Shown here piece after piece: positions 27,193 through 35,475 of a stretch of DNA of 64,000 bases (its first letter is position 1; each line of letters starts with the position of its first letter). The notes under the pieces were generated by a model. The model worked only from the letters and a program-made list of their open reading frames with translations. It did no database searches and was not told the DNA's origin. A program made the translations under genes and the position numbers. The stretch spans positions 62,001-126,000 of the forward strand of contig NZ_JAANAS010000061.1 of assembly GCF_011089875.1 (NCBI RefSeq), read 5' to 3'. The DNA is from Psychroflexus maritimus. Lineage in GTDB: Bacteria > Bacteroidota > Bacteroidia > Flavobacteriales > Flavobacteriaceae.

Positions 27193-28088
27193 TGAAGTAT
27201 TGGATTTACATAATTACACTTGTTTTTGGACTTTCAAACTTGAATGCCCAAGAGTTTGAATGCCAGGTAAAGGTTGATGCAGTGCAAACAGGTAAGCTTC
27301 AATTAACAATTTTTGATAACCTTGAACAATCGCTTACAGAGTTTGTGAATCAAAATTCATGGACTAACAATCGCAACCTAAAAGACCACCAAAAAATTAA
27401 ATGTAGTATGTTCGTTAATATTACATCCTATGAAGATAATTTTTTTGAAGCCAGTATTCAGTTTCAATCCTCTAGACCTGTTTTTGGGTCTGATATTTCT
27501 ACACCTATCTTAAATATTAACGACCGAAGCTTTAATTTTAATTATACAGAATTTCAGCCCTTAAACTTTAATCCAAATACCTTTGAAACAAATTTGATAT
27601 CGGTAGTGAGTTTTTATCTTTTAACTAGCTTAGGAATGGATGCAGATAGCTTTGAAAAATTTGGAGGAACCGAGTATTATCAACAAGCGCAACAAGTAGC
27701 AAGCGCAGGTCAATCGGCTAATGCTTCAGGATGGAGTAGCAGTGGTGGATCTGGAGATTTTAATCGCTTTAACTTGATAAGAGACTTAATTTCTCAAAAC
27801 TTTTCTCAATTTAGAGAAGCGCTTTATGTTTACCACAGAGAAGGTTTAGACCAGATGCATGAAGATGTTGAATTGGGGAAAGAAAATATTATTCAAGCTT
27901 TAGATTTACTTAAAGAAAACAACAAAGTACGCCCCAATTCTTTATTGGTGAGATCCTTCTTTGATGCCAAAGCCAATGAGGTGCAACTTATCTTAAATGG
28001 CGGTCCTGAAGCTGATGTAGCCGCGATAAAAGAATCGCTCTACAAAATGGCCCCCGGACAAAATAGAGTTTGGAAAGAGATTAAATAG
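27192..28088 (+). CDS. porD: PorD-like DUF4835 protein, type IX secretion accessory
   Basis: This 298-residue protein has a signal peptide (MKYWIYIITLVFGLSNLNAQ). Motifs FECQVKVDAVQTGKLQ, LKDHQKIKCSMFVNIT, FQSSRPVFGSDISTPI and VVSFYLLTSLGMDADSFEKFGGTEYY are those of DUF4835, which includes PorD, needed for type IX secretion and gliding in related bacteria. It is the last gene of the bamD operon. The DNA-repair gene recN, which commonly follows it in Flavobacteriaceae, is absent; a convergent folA comes instead. The protein should be periplasmic or membrane associated. Confidence 0.88.
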   Translation: MKYWIYIITLVFGLSNLNAQEFECQVKVDAVQTGKLQLTIFDNLEQSLTEFVNQNSWTNNRNLKDHQKIKCSMFVNITSYEDNFFEASIQFQSSRPVFGSDISTPILNINDRSFNFNYTEFQPLNFNPNTFETNLISVVSFYLLTSLGMDADSFEKFGGTEYYQQAQQVASAGQSANASGWSSSGGSGDFNRFNLIRDLISQNFSQFREALYVYHREGLDQMHEDVELGKENIIQALDLLKENNKVRPNSLLVRSFFDAKANEVQLILNGGPEADVAAIKESLYKMAPGQNRVWKEIK

Positions 28089-28141
28089 AGTTTATCCCTA
28101 TTTATGGTAATCAATGACAAAGATTTAGGAACCCTAAAGTT

Positions 28142-28627
28142 TTACTCGATTTTTTCGTAACGCTCGTAAGTAAAAGCATAATTATGTTTGTCGTCTTTTG
28201 GATGGAATTCAGAATTCACTAATTTCCATACAGACCTATCTATTTCAGGAAAAAAAGTATCGGCTTCAAAACTTCCATGCACTCTTGTTAATTCAATAGC
28301 ATCAGCCAAAGACATAGCTTGTTTGTAGATTTGTCCTCCTCCAATAATGTAAGGATTTTCATCAGCTTTTGCTTCATCAATAGCTTGGTTTAAAGAATAA
28401 ACCACTTTTCCACCCTCAGGAGAATAATTAGTATTTCGAGAAATAATTAAATGTGTGCGATTAGGAAGTGGTTTAGGAAAAGAATCAAAAGTCTTTCTTC
28501 CCATAATAATGTAATGCCCCGTAGTTAGGCTTTTAAAACGTTTAAAATCGTCTGGTAAATGCCAAACCAAATCGTTATCTTTTCCTAATTCATTTCCTTC
28601 ACCAACAGCGGCTATCATTGTGAGCAT
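28142..28627 (-). CDS. folA: dihydrofolate reductase
   Basis: The 161-residue enzyme reduces dihydrofolate with NADPH. Diagnostic residues are MIAAVGEGNELGKDNDLVWHLPDDF (substrate and cofactor loop, with the acid Asp in LPDD), GRKTFDSFPKPLPNR (NADPH phosphate binding) and IIGGGQIYKQA (GG loop). Length is normal for bacterial chromosomal DHFR. The start could be ATG 28627 or the Met three codons later. It converges on porD with a 53-bp gap. No thymidylate synthase gene is adjacent in this window, although the two are often linked. Confidence 0.96.
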   Translation of the reverse strand: MLTMIAAVGEGNELGKDNDLVWHLPDDFKRFKSLTTGHYIIMGRKTFDSFPKPLPNRTHLIISRNTNYSPEGGKVVYSLNQAIDEAKADENPYIIGGGQIYKQAMSLADAIELTRVHGSFEADTFFPEIDRSVWKLVNSEFHPKDDKHNYAFTYERYEKIE

Positions 28628-28760
28628 CGTAAAATTTTTGGTAAATATAATGCTTAATAACGAATTGAAATTGTAAAAATAAGATAAAACGAATATGAAA
28701 ATTTAAATCAAATTTTGAATAATCCTCTCGCTTGCATTATACATTTGTAAAAAAAGAAAG

Positions 28761-28851
28761 ATGAAACACGCATGTACAAATTTTCTACACACAGGAAGCT
28801 GATTATACGTGTTGCATCTGACCACTTATAAACAAATAAAATAAACAGATG
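28761..28851 (+). repeat. 91-bp element with a 27-codon reading frame, copy B, abutting osmC-like start
   Basis: This copy is the gap-free relative of 7836-7926 (73 of 91 bases identical). The frame starts MKHACTNFLHTGS, then has TGA where copy A has TGT (Cys), and continues LYVLHLTTYKQIK to a TAA at 28842-28844. Eighteen of 27 positions encode the same residue. The last three bases of the element are the ATG of the OsmC-like gene. ATGAAACACG (28761-28770) can pair with CGTGTTGCAT (28808-28817), with one mismatch. The element therefore sits in the mRNA leader of the OsmC-like gene. Confidence 0.7.
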
Positions 28852-29277
28852 AAAATTCAACTTCAGAAAGACCAAGGCTCAAGTCATTCGTTTACCGCTA
28901 AAAATGAACATGGTTTTGAGATCAAATTAAGTAATTCAAGTGCAGGAAAACCCACAGGACCGAGTCCTATGGAAACTGTACTAATGGCAGTAGCCGGTTG
29001 CAGCAGCATTGACATAGTACACATTTTAGAAAAACAAAATTTAACGATTGACCAACTAAATGTGAATGTGGAGGGAATGCGTAGGGATGAAATACCAAAA
29101 ATATTTACAGAAATCAAACTTCAAGTTCATTTAGATGGAGAGATTTCAGCCGCTAAGGCTTTACGTGCTTGTCAACTTTCATTTGAAAAATACTGTTCGG
29201 TTTCTCAAATGTTAGAGGGCAAAGTAGAAATTCTATACGACCTGATTTTAAATGGAAAAAAGGTAGAAAAACCTTAA
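28849..29277 (+). CDS. OsmC family peroxidase-like protein
   Basis: This 142-residue OsmC/Ohr superfamily protein carries the two thiol positions expected: Cys51 in LMAVAGCSSIDI and Cys116 in EKYCSVSQML. GKPTGPSPMETVLMAVAGCS is a typical family core. Members reduce organic hydroperoxides with lipoyl partners or take part in sulfur or redox protection; the YhfA/OsmC-like subgroup is the closest by feel. The start ATG at 28849 is the last three bases of the 91-bp repeat, so its leader is unusual. The stop codon overlaps that of the convergent namZ. Confidence 0.9.
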   Translation: MKIQLQKDQGSSHSFTAKNEHGFEIKLSNSSAGKPTGPSPMETVLMAVAGCSSIDIVHILEKQNLTIDQLNVNVEGMRRDEIPKIFTEIKLQVHLDGEISAAKALRACQLSFEKYCSVSQMLEGKVEILYDLILNGKKVEKP

Positions 29278-30470
29278 TTGAAGTCGTACAAAAGATAAGG
29301 CTGAATCATTTGCCGGTAATCCTTTAAATCACTCTGCCACTCGGCTTTAATTTCGTCGGCTGAAAATCCAGTTTCAATTTGCTGCTGAAGCTTTTTAGTT
29401 CCTGCTAATTTGGTAAAAAATGAATTAAAAAACGAGTTAGGTTGGTTAGTTTCTTGATACGCTAAAATTAGCCATTCTAAGTTCAAAGCATCTAGTTGAG
29501 GATGTTTACTCAATTCTTTTCCGTAGCATAATTCGTTTTCAAATTTTGGATATTTAGCCCCAGGCTTGGAAACAGGAGTGTAAGAATAGTTAAATACATC
29601 TTCATTTAAATAAGGCGAACCAAAAACCTGAAATTGTAAATTTGTTCCTCTTCCAGCATTTACCTTCGTGCCTTCAAAAAAACATAAACTTGGATACAAA
29701 TTAACCGATTGCGCATTGGGTAAGTTTGGAGAAGGAGGAACGGGTAAATCATATTCCATTTCTTTGTTGTAATTTTTCATTGGAATTACAAAAAGTTCGG
29801 CTTCGTCTTTTTGATTCAGCCAGCCTTCGCCATTAATCATTCGCGCGTATTCAGCTATGGTTAAGCCGTGTACTACGGGAATAGGATGCATTCCAACAAA
29901 ACTTTGGTGCTCAAGTTCTAAAACAGGACCGTCTATGTAATGCCCGTTAGGGTTAGGTCGGTCTAATACAAGTATAGGAATTTGATGTGTTGCACAAGCT
30001 TGCATTACGTAATGTAAGGTAGAAATATAGGTGTAAAATCTAGCGCCCACATCTTGAATATCAAAAACTATAAAATCTAAATCCTTCATTTGCTCAGGCG
30101 TTGGTTTTTTGTTAGTTCCGTAGAGCGAAACCACAGGAATTCCTGTTTTAGCGTCTTTTCCATCTTGAATTTGTTCGCCTGCATCAGCGGTTCCTCTAAA
30201 TCCATGTTCAGGAGCAAAAGCGCGTTCAACTTCAATATGATTATTCAAAAGTAAATCAACAAGATGAATGCTTTCTTGGTCATTCAGTAAAACAGAAGTT
30301 TGATTGCCTACAACGCCTACTTTTTTCCCTACAAGCAAAGGTAAATACTGTTCAATTTGTTCAATTCCTAAAACTAATTGTTGGTCTTGTGCTTTAGTTT
30401 GACAACCTCCCAACAAAAAGCTTGTTAATACTAAAATTATTAATGTATTTTTGAAACCAGAATAAAACAT
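29274..30470 (-). CDS. namZ: NamZ-type exo-beta-N-acetylmuramidase (DUF1343) lipoprotein
   Basis: This 398-residue lipoprotein has its lipobox at SFLLGGC (Cys23). The core has the DUF1343 signatures GKKVGVVGNQTSVL, RAFAPEHGFRGTADAGE, DIQDVGARFYTYISTL, LDRPNPNGHYIDGPVLE and EGTKVNAGRGTNLQFQVFG. The NamZ subfamily releases terminal N-acetylmuramic acid from peptidoglycan fragments, acting in cell-wall recycling. The lipid anchor places it at the periplasmic or outer membrane face. Its start lies only 5 bp from the divergent GTG start of the LolC/E-like gene. Stop codons of this gene and the OsmC-like gene overlap. Confidence 0.9.
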   Translation of the reverse strand: MFYSGFKNTLIILVLTSFLLGGCQTKAQDQQLVLGIEQIEQYLPLLVGKKVGVVGNQTSVLLNDQESIHLVDLLLNNHIEVERAFAPEHGFRGTADAGEQIQDGKDAKTGIPVVSLYGTNKKPTPEQMKDLDFIVFDIQDVGARFYTYISTLHYVMQACATHQIPILVLDRPNPNGHYIDGPVLELEHQSFVGMHPIPVVHGLTIAEYARMINGEGWLNQKDEAELFVIPMKNYNKEMEYDLPVPPSPNLPNAQSVNLYPSLCFFEGTKVNAGRGTNLQFQVFGSPYLNEDVFNYSYTPVSKPGAKYPKFENELCYGKELSKHPQLDALNLEWLILAYQETNQPNSFFNSFFTKLAGTKKLQQQIETGFSADEIKAEWQSDLKDYRQMIQPYLLYDFN

Positions 30471-30475
30471 ACTAA

Positions 30476-31708
30476 GTGAATTTCGAATTTTTTATTTCTC
30501 AACGGCTAATATCGGAAAAGAATACTAAAAACAGTATCTCTGGACCTATTATTAAGATTGCTATAATTGCCATTAGCTTAGGAATTAGTATGATGCTTAT
30601 TGCTTTTGCTACAGGCATGGGACTTCAGGACAAAATAAGAGAAAAGATTACCGCTTTTAATGGCGACATCAACATTACAAAATTTAGCAGCAATCAATCT
30701 AAAATAAGTCTTGACCCAATTTCTACCGAACAAGATTTCTATCCTACATTTAATCACCCAGAAGTAAGCCACATACAAGCCGTAGCCACTAAGTTTGGTA
30801 TTGTGAGAACAGAAAACGATTTTGAGGCTATTATTACTAAAGGGGTTGAAGAAAATTACGAATGGCGTTATTTTAAAGAATACTTAGTAGAAGGTAGAAT
30901 ACCGAATTATACAGGTAAAATAAGTAAAGAAATACTCATTTCGGAATACTTGGCCAATCGCCTTCACTTTAAAATGGGCGATCAAGTGGTGGTGTATTTT
31001 CTAAAAGACGAAAACTCTGAACGGCCTAGAATGATTGCCTTTGACATTGTTGGAATTTATAATTCTGGCTTTGAGGAATTTGACAAAAGCTTTTTGATTG
31101 CTGATTTAAAACAATTACGACGCATCAACAAATGGAATAAAGACGAAGTTGGTTACTTTGAAATTTTAGTCAAGGATTTTGAAAATATTGGCCCTATTTC
31201 TGAAGACGTTTATCAACAAATTACTTCAGAATTAGATGTAGAGAATATTCTTCAAAAATACCCTAACATTTTTGAATGGTTGAGTATGTTTGATATGAAT
31301 ATCATTATCATCATCTCCTTAATGATTATTGTTGCGGGAATTAATATGATTACTGCACTGCTAGTTTTAATCTTAGAAAGAACCCCTATGATTGGAATAC
31401 TAAAAGCCTTAGGAGCTAATAATTGGAAAATCAGAAAAATATTTTTAATCAATGCTAGTTATATTATATTAAAAGGAATATTTTTTGGTAATTTAATAGG
31501 ATTAGGCTTATTGTTGATTCAAAAATACGTTCAACCTATCAAATTAGACCCTAGGTCGTATTATGTAACTGAAGTGCCTGTTTATATAGACTTCTCCTAC
31601 ATTGCCTTTGTCAATCTTGGTACGCTCATACTTTGTTTATTATTTTTAATTATTCCTTCTATCATCGTTACTAAAATTAGCCCTGTAAAGGCAATTAAGT
31701 TTGATTAA
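30476..31708 (+). CDS. LolC/LolE-type ABC transporter permease (GTG start)
   Basis: This 410-residue permease of the MacB/FtsX superfamily matches lipoprotein-releasing system components. TM1 lies at about 25-47 (IIKIAIIAISLGISMMLIAF). The MacB-type periplasmic domain follows to about 265. Three TM segments follow at about 275-300, 320-345 and 370-395, and the family motif MIGILKALGANNWKIRKIF lies in the first cytoplasmic loop. Translation starts at GTG 30476: an in-frame TAA lies just before it and the next Met codon is at residue 39, inside TM1. The ATPase partner (LolD) is not adjacent. Its promoter must lie within the opposing namZ gene. Confidence 0.88.
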   Translation: MNFEFFISQRLISEKNTKNSISGPIIKIAIIAISLGISMMLIAFATGMGLQDKIREKITAFNGDINITKFSSNQSKISLDPISTEQDFYPTFNHPEVSHIQAVATKFGIVRTENDFEAIITKGVEENYEWRYFKEYLVEGRIPNYTGKISKEILISEYLANRLHFKMGDQVVVYFLKDENSERPRMIAFDIVGIYNSGFEEFDKSFLIADLKQLRRINKWNKDEVGYFEILVKDFENIGPISEDVYQQITSELDVENILQKYPNIFEWLSMFDMNIIIIISLMIIVAGINMITALLVLILERTPMIGILKALGANNWKIRKIFLINASYIILKGIFFGNLIGLGLLLIQKYVQPIKLDPRSYYVTEVPVYIDFSYIAFVNLGTLILCLLFLIIPSIIVTKISPVKAIKFD

Positions 31709-31733
31709 TACCTTCTTTTTTTATAGTTTTTTC

Positions 31734-31741
31734 TACATTTG
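31734..31741 (+). promoter_or_regulatory. -7 box of the two-component operon
   Basis: TACATTTG matches TAnnTTTG, 57 nt before the histidine kinase ATG. The spacing to any TTTG upstream is not ideal. Confidence 0.4.
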
Positions 31742-31798
31742 TTAAAATGTTAATTTTTTGATTAATAAAAATCAATTTCAATAGATAACTGCAAGAAG

Positions 31799-33643
31799 AT
31801 GACTAAAAAACTATTCCCTCTGTTACTTTTATTAATTCTCGCTCAATTTAAAGCTGCAGGACAGTTTCAAGAGTTTGAAAATTACCTTACATTTAGACAA
31901 CTTGAAAAAGCCAAGGAGCTCATTCAATCTGAAGAGCTTTCAGCCTTAGACAAAAAAATTCTACAAGGAAAATTTTATATTGAAAACTACCAAATTGATT
32001 CTGCTTTTATAAGTTTGTTAGAAGTAGATACACTTCAGCTTAATCAAGAACAGAAAGCCTATTATTCATACTATTTAGCAGATGCTTACGACCAAACTTC
32101 AGAATATAGTCTTGCCGTTGATTTTATGACACAAGCGCAAAGCTTATATGAAGACTTAGGCCTGAAAAACGAAGCCAACGAAATGAACTTAAAAATTTAT
32201 CTCACTTTGCTTTCTTCTCCGTTTTTTAAAGGTGGGGATATTTCTTACTTAGAAAATTTTTACGAAAAAGCTAAAGAATTAGAAAATTATAATCAACTTT
32301 CTAGAGCAGAAATTAATCTAGCCTTCGAAAATTTTAATCCAGAAAACCCTTTTGAAATAATTGATTATTTTGATCGAGCATTTGAACTAAGTAAGAAATC
32401 TGACAATAAATTAGACCAAGCTAGAGTGCTGAATTATTATGGAATGATTTACGGTGAAAGTTTTGGTATAACTGATTCTGCCGAGAAATATTACAACCAA
32501 GCCTTAAAAATTTACGAAGAATTTGACGACAACTATAAGAAAAAACCTATTTATATTCTAAAATCTAATCTAGCTAGGGCAAAAGGAGATTATAAAGAGT
32601 CTATACGTATGCTGAAAATTGCCGATAGTATTCCAACTTATACTTACAAAAATGAAATGAACGTTAGCATTTATCAAAACCTAGCTAATGATTATAAGGA
32701 TTTAGAAATGGTTGATTCTGCTTATTTTTACATGCTTCGTTACAATGAAGCTAGAGATGAGATTAATTATCAAAAGCAAAACGTAAATTTAGCGCGTTTT
32801 GAAGCTGAGAAAAAAGAAAAAGAAAACCTTATTTTAAATCAACGAAATGAGCGTAACAGAAACCTATTGTTTGGCATGGGAGGCTTGTTAATTGGTTTTT
32901 CTTTAATCTCTTATTTACTCTACATTAACAACAAAAAAAAACAACTTATATTTGAACAGAAAGAAGAAGTAAACCATCAAAAAACACAAGGTTTGCTTAA
33001 CCAAATTAAAATGACTACAATTGAGGGAGTTTTAAAAGGGCAAGAGCAAGAAAGGAAGAAAATCGCTAGCGATTTACACGATAATTTAGGGGCTAGATTA
33101 ACTGCACTTCGCATGAATTTTAAACATTTAAAAGATCAATGTGTCAACAATTCTGAACTTCAAAATCCGCTAGAAAAAACAGAACAACTCCTAGAAGAAA
33201 CTTACCATGACATTAGGCGAATGTCGCATATACAAAACTCAGGAATCCTGGCCAAAGAAGGTTTGATTCCGGCCATTGAAAAGTTTGTTGAAGCGATAAA
33301 TTCTGATCAACTAAATATTGAAGTTTCTCATTTTGATAAGGATGAAAAATTAAGTAATAATCTTGAAATTAACCTATTTAGAATTATTCAGGAATTAACA
33401 ACTAACATTACAAAACACGCAAAAGCCTCAGAAGCTAGTATAAACATTACAAATCATGAAGACTCAATTAATATTATGATTGAAGACAACGGAGTAGGAT
33501 TTGATACTTCAAAAATCAAACCTCACGCTGGTATAGGCTTATCTAGTATAAAAGAAAAAGTAGAAGACCTAAATGGTAGTTTGGCAATTGATAGCTATCC
33601 AGGAAAAGGAACCACCATAATCATAGACCTCCCAATACAATAA
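31799..33643 (+). CDS. TPR-containing sensor histidine kinase
   Basis: This 614-residue sensor has a signal peptide (MTKKLFPLLLLLILAQFKAAG), a periplasmic array of TPR-like helix pairs at about 25-325 (such as ARVLNYYGMIYGESFGITDSAEKYYNQAL), a TM segment at about 356-376, then a cytoplasmic HisKA_3 dimerisation domain with the phosphoacceptor His427 in IASDLHDNLGARL. The HATPase_c domain ends with GIGLSSIKEKVEDL and SYPGKGTTIIIDLP. This is the NarL/DesK-type kinase class. It pairs with the response regulator 2 bp downstream. The signal is unknown; periplasmic TPR sensors often respond to peptides or envelope proteins, which is inference here. Confidence 0.92.
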   Translation: MTKKLFPLLLLLILAQFKAAGQFQEFENYLTFRQLEKAKELIQSEELSALDKKILQGKFYIENYQIDSAFISLLEVDTLQLNQEQKAYYSYYLADAYDQTSEYSLAVDFMTQAQSLYEDLGLKNEANEMNLKIYLTLLSSPFFKGGDISYLENFYEKAKELENYNQLSRAEINLAFENFNPENPFEIIDYFDRAFELSKKSDNKLDQARVLNYYGMIYGESFGITDSAEKYYNQALKIYEEFDDNYKKKPIYILKSNLARAKGDYKESIRMLKIADSIPTYTYKNEMNVSIYQNLANDYKDLEMVDSAYFYMLRYNEARDEINYQKQNVNLARFEAEKKEKENLILNQRNERNRNLLFGMGGLLIGFSLISYLLYINNKKKQLIFEQKEEVNHQKTQGLLNQIKMTTIEGVLKGQEQERKKIASDLHDNLGARLTALRMNFKHLKDQCVNNSELQNPLEKTEQLLEETYHDIRRMSHIQNSGILAKEGLIPAIEKFVEAINSDQLNIEVSHFDKDEKLSNNLEINLFRIIQELTTNITKHAKASEASINITNHEDSINIMIEDNGVGFDTSKIKPHAGIGLSSIKEKVEDLNGSLAIDSYPGKGTTIIIDLPIQ

Positions 33644-33645
33644 AT

Positions 33646-34266
33646 ATGATAAGATTAGCTATAGCAGACGACCATCAATCTCTTGTAGATGGTATTAAAT
33701 TAATTATAGAACCTATTGAAGATATTGAAGTGGTAGCAACTGCTAACAACGGTAAAGATTTGATTGAGCTCGTGAAATTAAAAAAACCTGATGTCATTTT
33801 AACCGACATTAAAATGCCGCTCATGGATGGTTATGAAGTAGCCGAACAGGTAAAATCTGCTTGGCCAAAAATTAAAGTAATTGCTTTTTCAATGTTTGAC
33901 GACCAACATGCTATTAATAAAATGAAGACGGCAGGAGCAAAAGCTTATCTGTTAAAAAATTCTCCACTTGAAACCATAAAAAATGTAATTTATAAAGTGC
34001 ATGAAGGAGAATCTTACTTTGAAGAACAAAGTATTAAACCTATTAAACGAGTGAGCAAGGAAATGAATTTCACCAAGCTCACAAAAACCGAACGTGAGAT
34101 TTTAGAATTAATTGCTCAAGGTAAATCAACTAGGGAAATTGCTGAAATTAGAGGCTCAGCAGAATCTACAGTAGATAAACACAGAAAAAATATGATGCGT
34201 AAATTAAACCTAAACGGCAAAGGAGAATTGGTTAAATATGCCTACGGTGTAAGATACGAACTCTAA
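33646..34266 (+). CDS. NarL/LuxR-type response regulator
   Basis: This 206-residue regulator has an N-terminal receiver domain with acidic pocket Asp8-Asp9, phosphoacceptor Asp54 in VILTDIKMP, a conserved Thr/Ser region at IAFSMF, and a Lys in YLLKNSP. The C-terminal LuxR-type helix-turn-helix spans about 145-206 (LTKTEREILELIAQGKSTREIAE, then STVDKHRKNMMRKL). It is the cognate partner of the kinase immediately upstream. The genes it regulates are not indicated by the sequence. Confidence 0.94.
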   Translation: MIRLAIADDHQSLVDGIKLIIEPIEDIEVVATANNGKDLIELVKLKKPDVILTDIKMPLMDGYEVAEQVKSAWPKIKVIAFSMFDDQHAINKMKTAGAKAYLLKNSPLETIKNVIYKVHEGESYFEEQSIKPIKRVSKEMNFTKLTKTEREILELIAQGKSTREIAEIRGSAESTVDKHRKNMMRKLNLNGKGELVKYAYGVRYEL

Positions 34267-34275
34267 ATAATATGT

Positions 34276-35202
34276 ATGTCGATTGCCCTTTTTATTCAAC
34301 ATCGGTTTTCAGAGCGATGGAAAGACCACCTAAGTCAACTATTACCTACTACAAAAATTGAAATTTATCCTGAAATTGAAAAGCCAGACGAAGTAAGTTA
34401 CGCTATTAGTTGGAAGCATGACTTAGGGGTGTTTAATCAATTTAAAAACCTGAAAGTTATTGCTAGTTTAGGCGCTGGCGTACATCACATTTTAAAAGAT
34501 GAATCGATTCCTGAAAGTATTCAAATTACAAGAATAGTTGATGAGCAACTTCAGAAAGACATGGCTAGCTTTGTATTAACGCAATGCTTAAATGTAAATC
34601 GAAATATATTTCAATACCTGCGTCAACAAGAACAAAAAGAGTGGAAATTGAATACCTATAAAACTCCTGAAGAAACCAAAGTAGGTATTTTAGGAATGGG
34701 TGTTTTAGGTAAATCAGCTGGAGAATTACTCCACCAAAACGGATTTCAAGTGATGGGCTGGTCAAGGTCTAAAAAACAAATTGATTACATTGAAACTTAC
34801 GAAGCTTCAGCACTTAATCAATTTCTTTCAAAAACAGATATTTTAGTATGTTTGCTTCCTATTACTAAAGCCACTATTGGGCTTGTGAATTGCAAAATGT
34901 TTAATCAATTGCCTAAAAATAGTAGTTTTATTAATGTAGCTCGTGGCGAATTAGTGGAGGATGCCGATTTACTTAAAGCATTAAATAATAATCGATTAAA
35001 ATGGGCTGTATTAGACGTATTTAAAGAAGAGCCACTTTCTAAAAACCATCTGTATTGGTCACACCCAAAAGTGATTATAACACCACATTCGGCTAGTTTA
35101 ACCAACCCAAAAACTGCTTCCAAGCAATTGGCAGCTAATTATTTGCGCTTAACGGAAGAAAAAGAGCTCCACAATTTGGTTGATCGTGAAAGAGGTTATT
35201 AA
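34276..35202 (+). CDS. GhrA-like 2-hydroxyacid dehydrogenase
   Basis: This 308-residue NAD(P)-dependent dehydrogenase resembles glyoxylate/hydroxypyruvate reductase A. VGILGMGVLGKSAGELL is the Rossmann motif at about 137-153. NVARGELVEDADLL contains the substrate-binding Arg, KEEPLSKNHLYW the catalytic acid region, and VIITPHSAS the catalytic His. The N-terminal catalytic lobe begins MSIALFIQHRFSERW. It lies 9 bp after the response regulator and may be co-transcribed. A shifted upstream ATG at 34272 is out of frame. The true substrate could be another 2-keto acid. Confidence 0.9.
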   Translation: MSIALFIQHRFSERWKDHLSQLLPTTKIEIYPEIEKPDEVSYAISWKHDLGVFNQFKNLKVIASLGAGVHHILKDESIPESIQITRIVDEQLQKDMASFVLTQCLNVNRNIFQYLRQQEQKEWKLNTYKTPEETKVGILGMGVLGKSAGELLHQNGFQVMGWSRSKKQIDYIETYEASALNQFLSKTDILVCLLPITKATIGLVNCKMFNQLPKNSSFINVARGELVEDADLLKALNNNRLKWAVLDVFKEEPLSKNHLYWSHPKVIITPHSASLTNPKTASKQLAANYLRLTEEKELHNLVDRERGY

Positions 35203-35430
35203 GCTTAACAAATTTTTCTGGTATTAATCCTTATCCTTGTTATTTTGTACAGAAGAAACTTATCTTTATTTCAAAAATTGAGGTCTTAAAATCAATAAAA
35301 TTTAGTGTTAAATCTTACCTTTCTACCTAGAGGTAGTATCTTAGTAAAATGGGAAAAATTAATATTTTGGAGGAGGAAGACTTTCTGTATAATCAATTAT
35401 TTGTAGAAAATTAGGCTACTTAAATTAACA

Positions 35431-35463
35431 AAAAAAAGCCTCCGCGTAGGAAGCTTTTTTTTA
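35431..35463. terminator. bidirectional intrinsic terminator
   Basis: AAAGCCTCC pairs imperfectly with GGAAGCTTT around a GCGTA loop. A-rich sequence before and a T run after allow use on both strands. It separates the ghrA-like gene from the convergent lipoprotein gene. Confidence 0.7.
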
Positions 35464-35475
35464 GAAGCAATTAAT

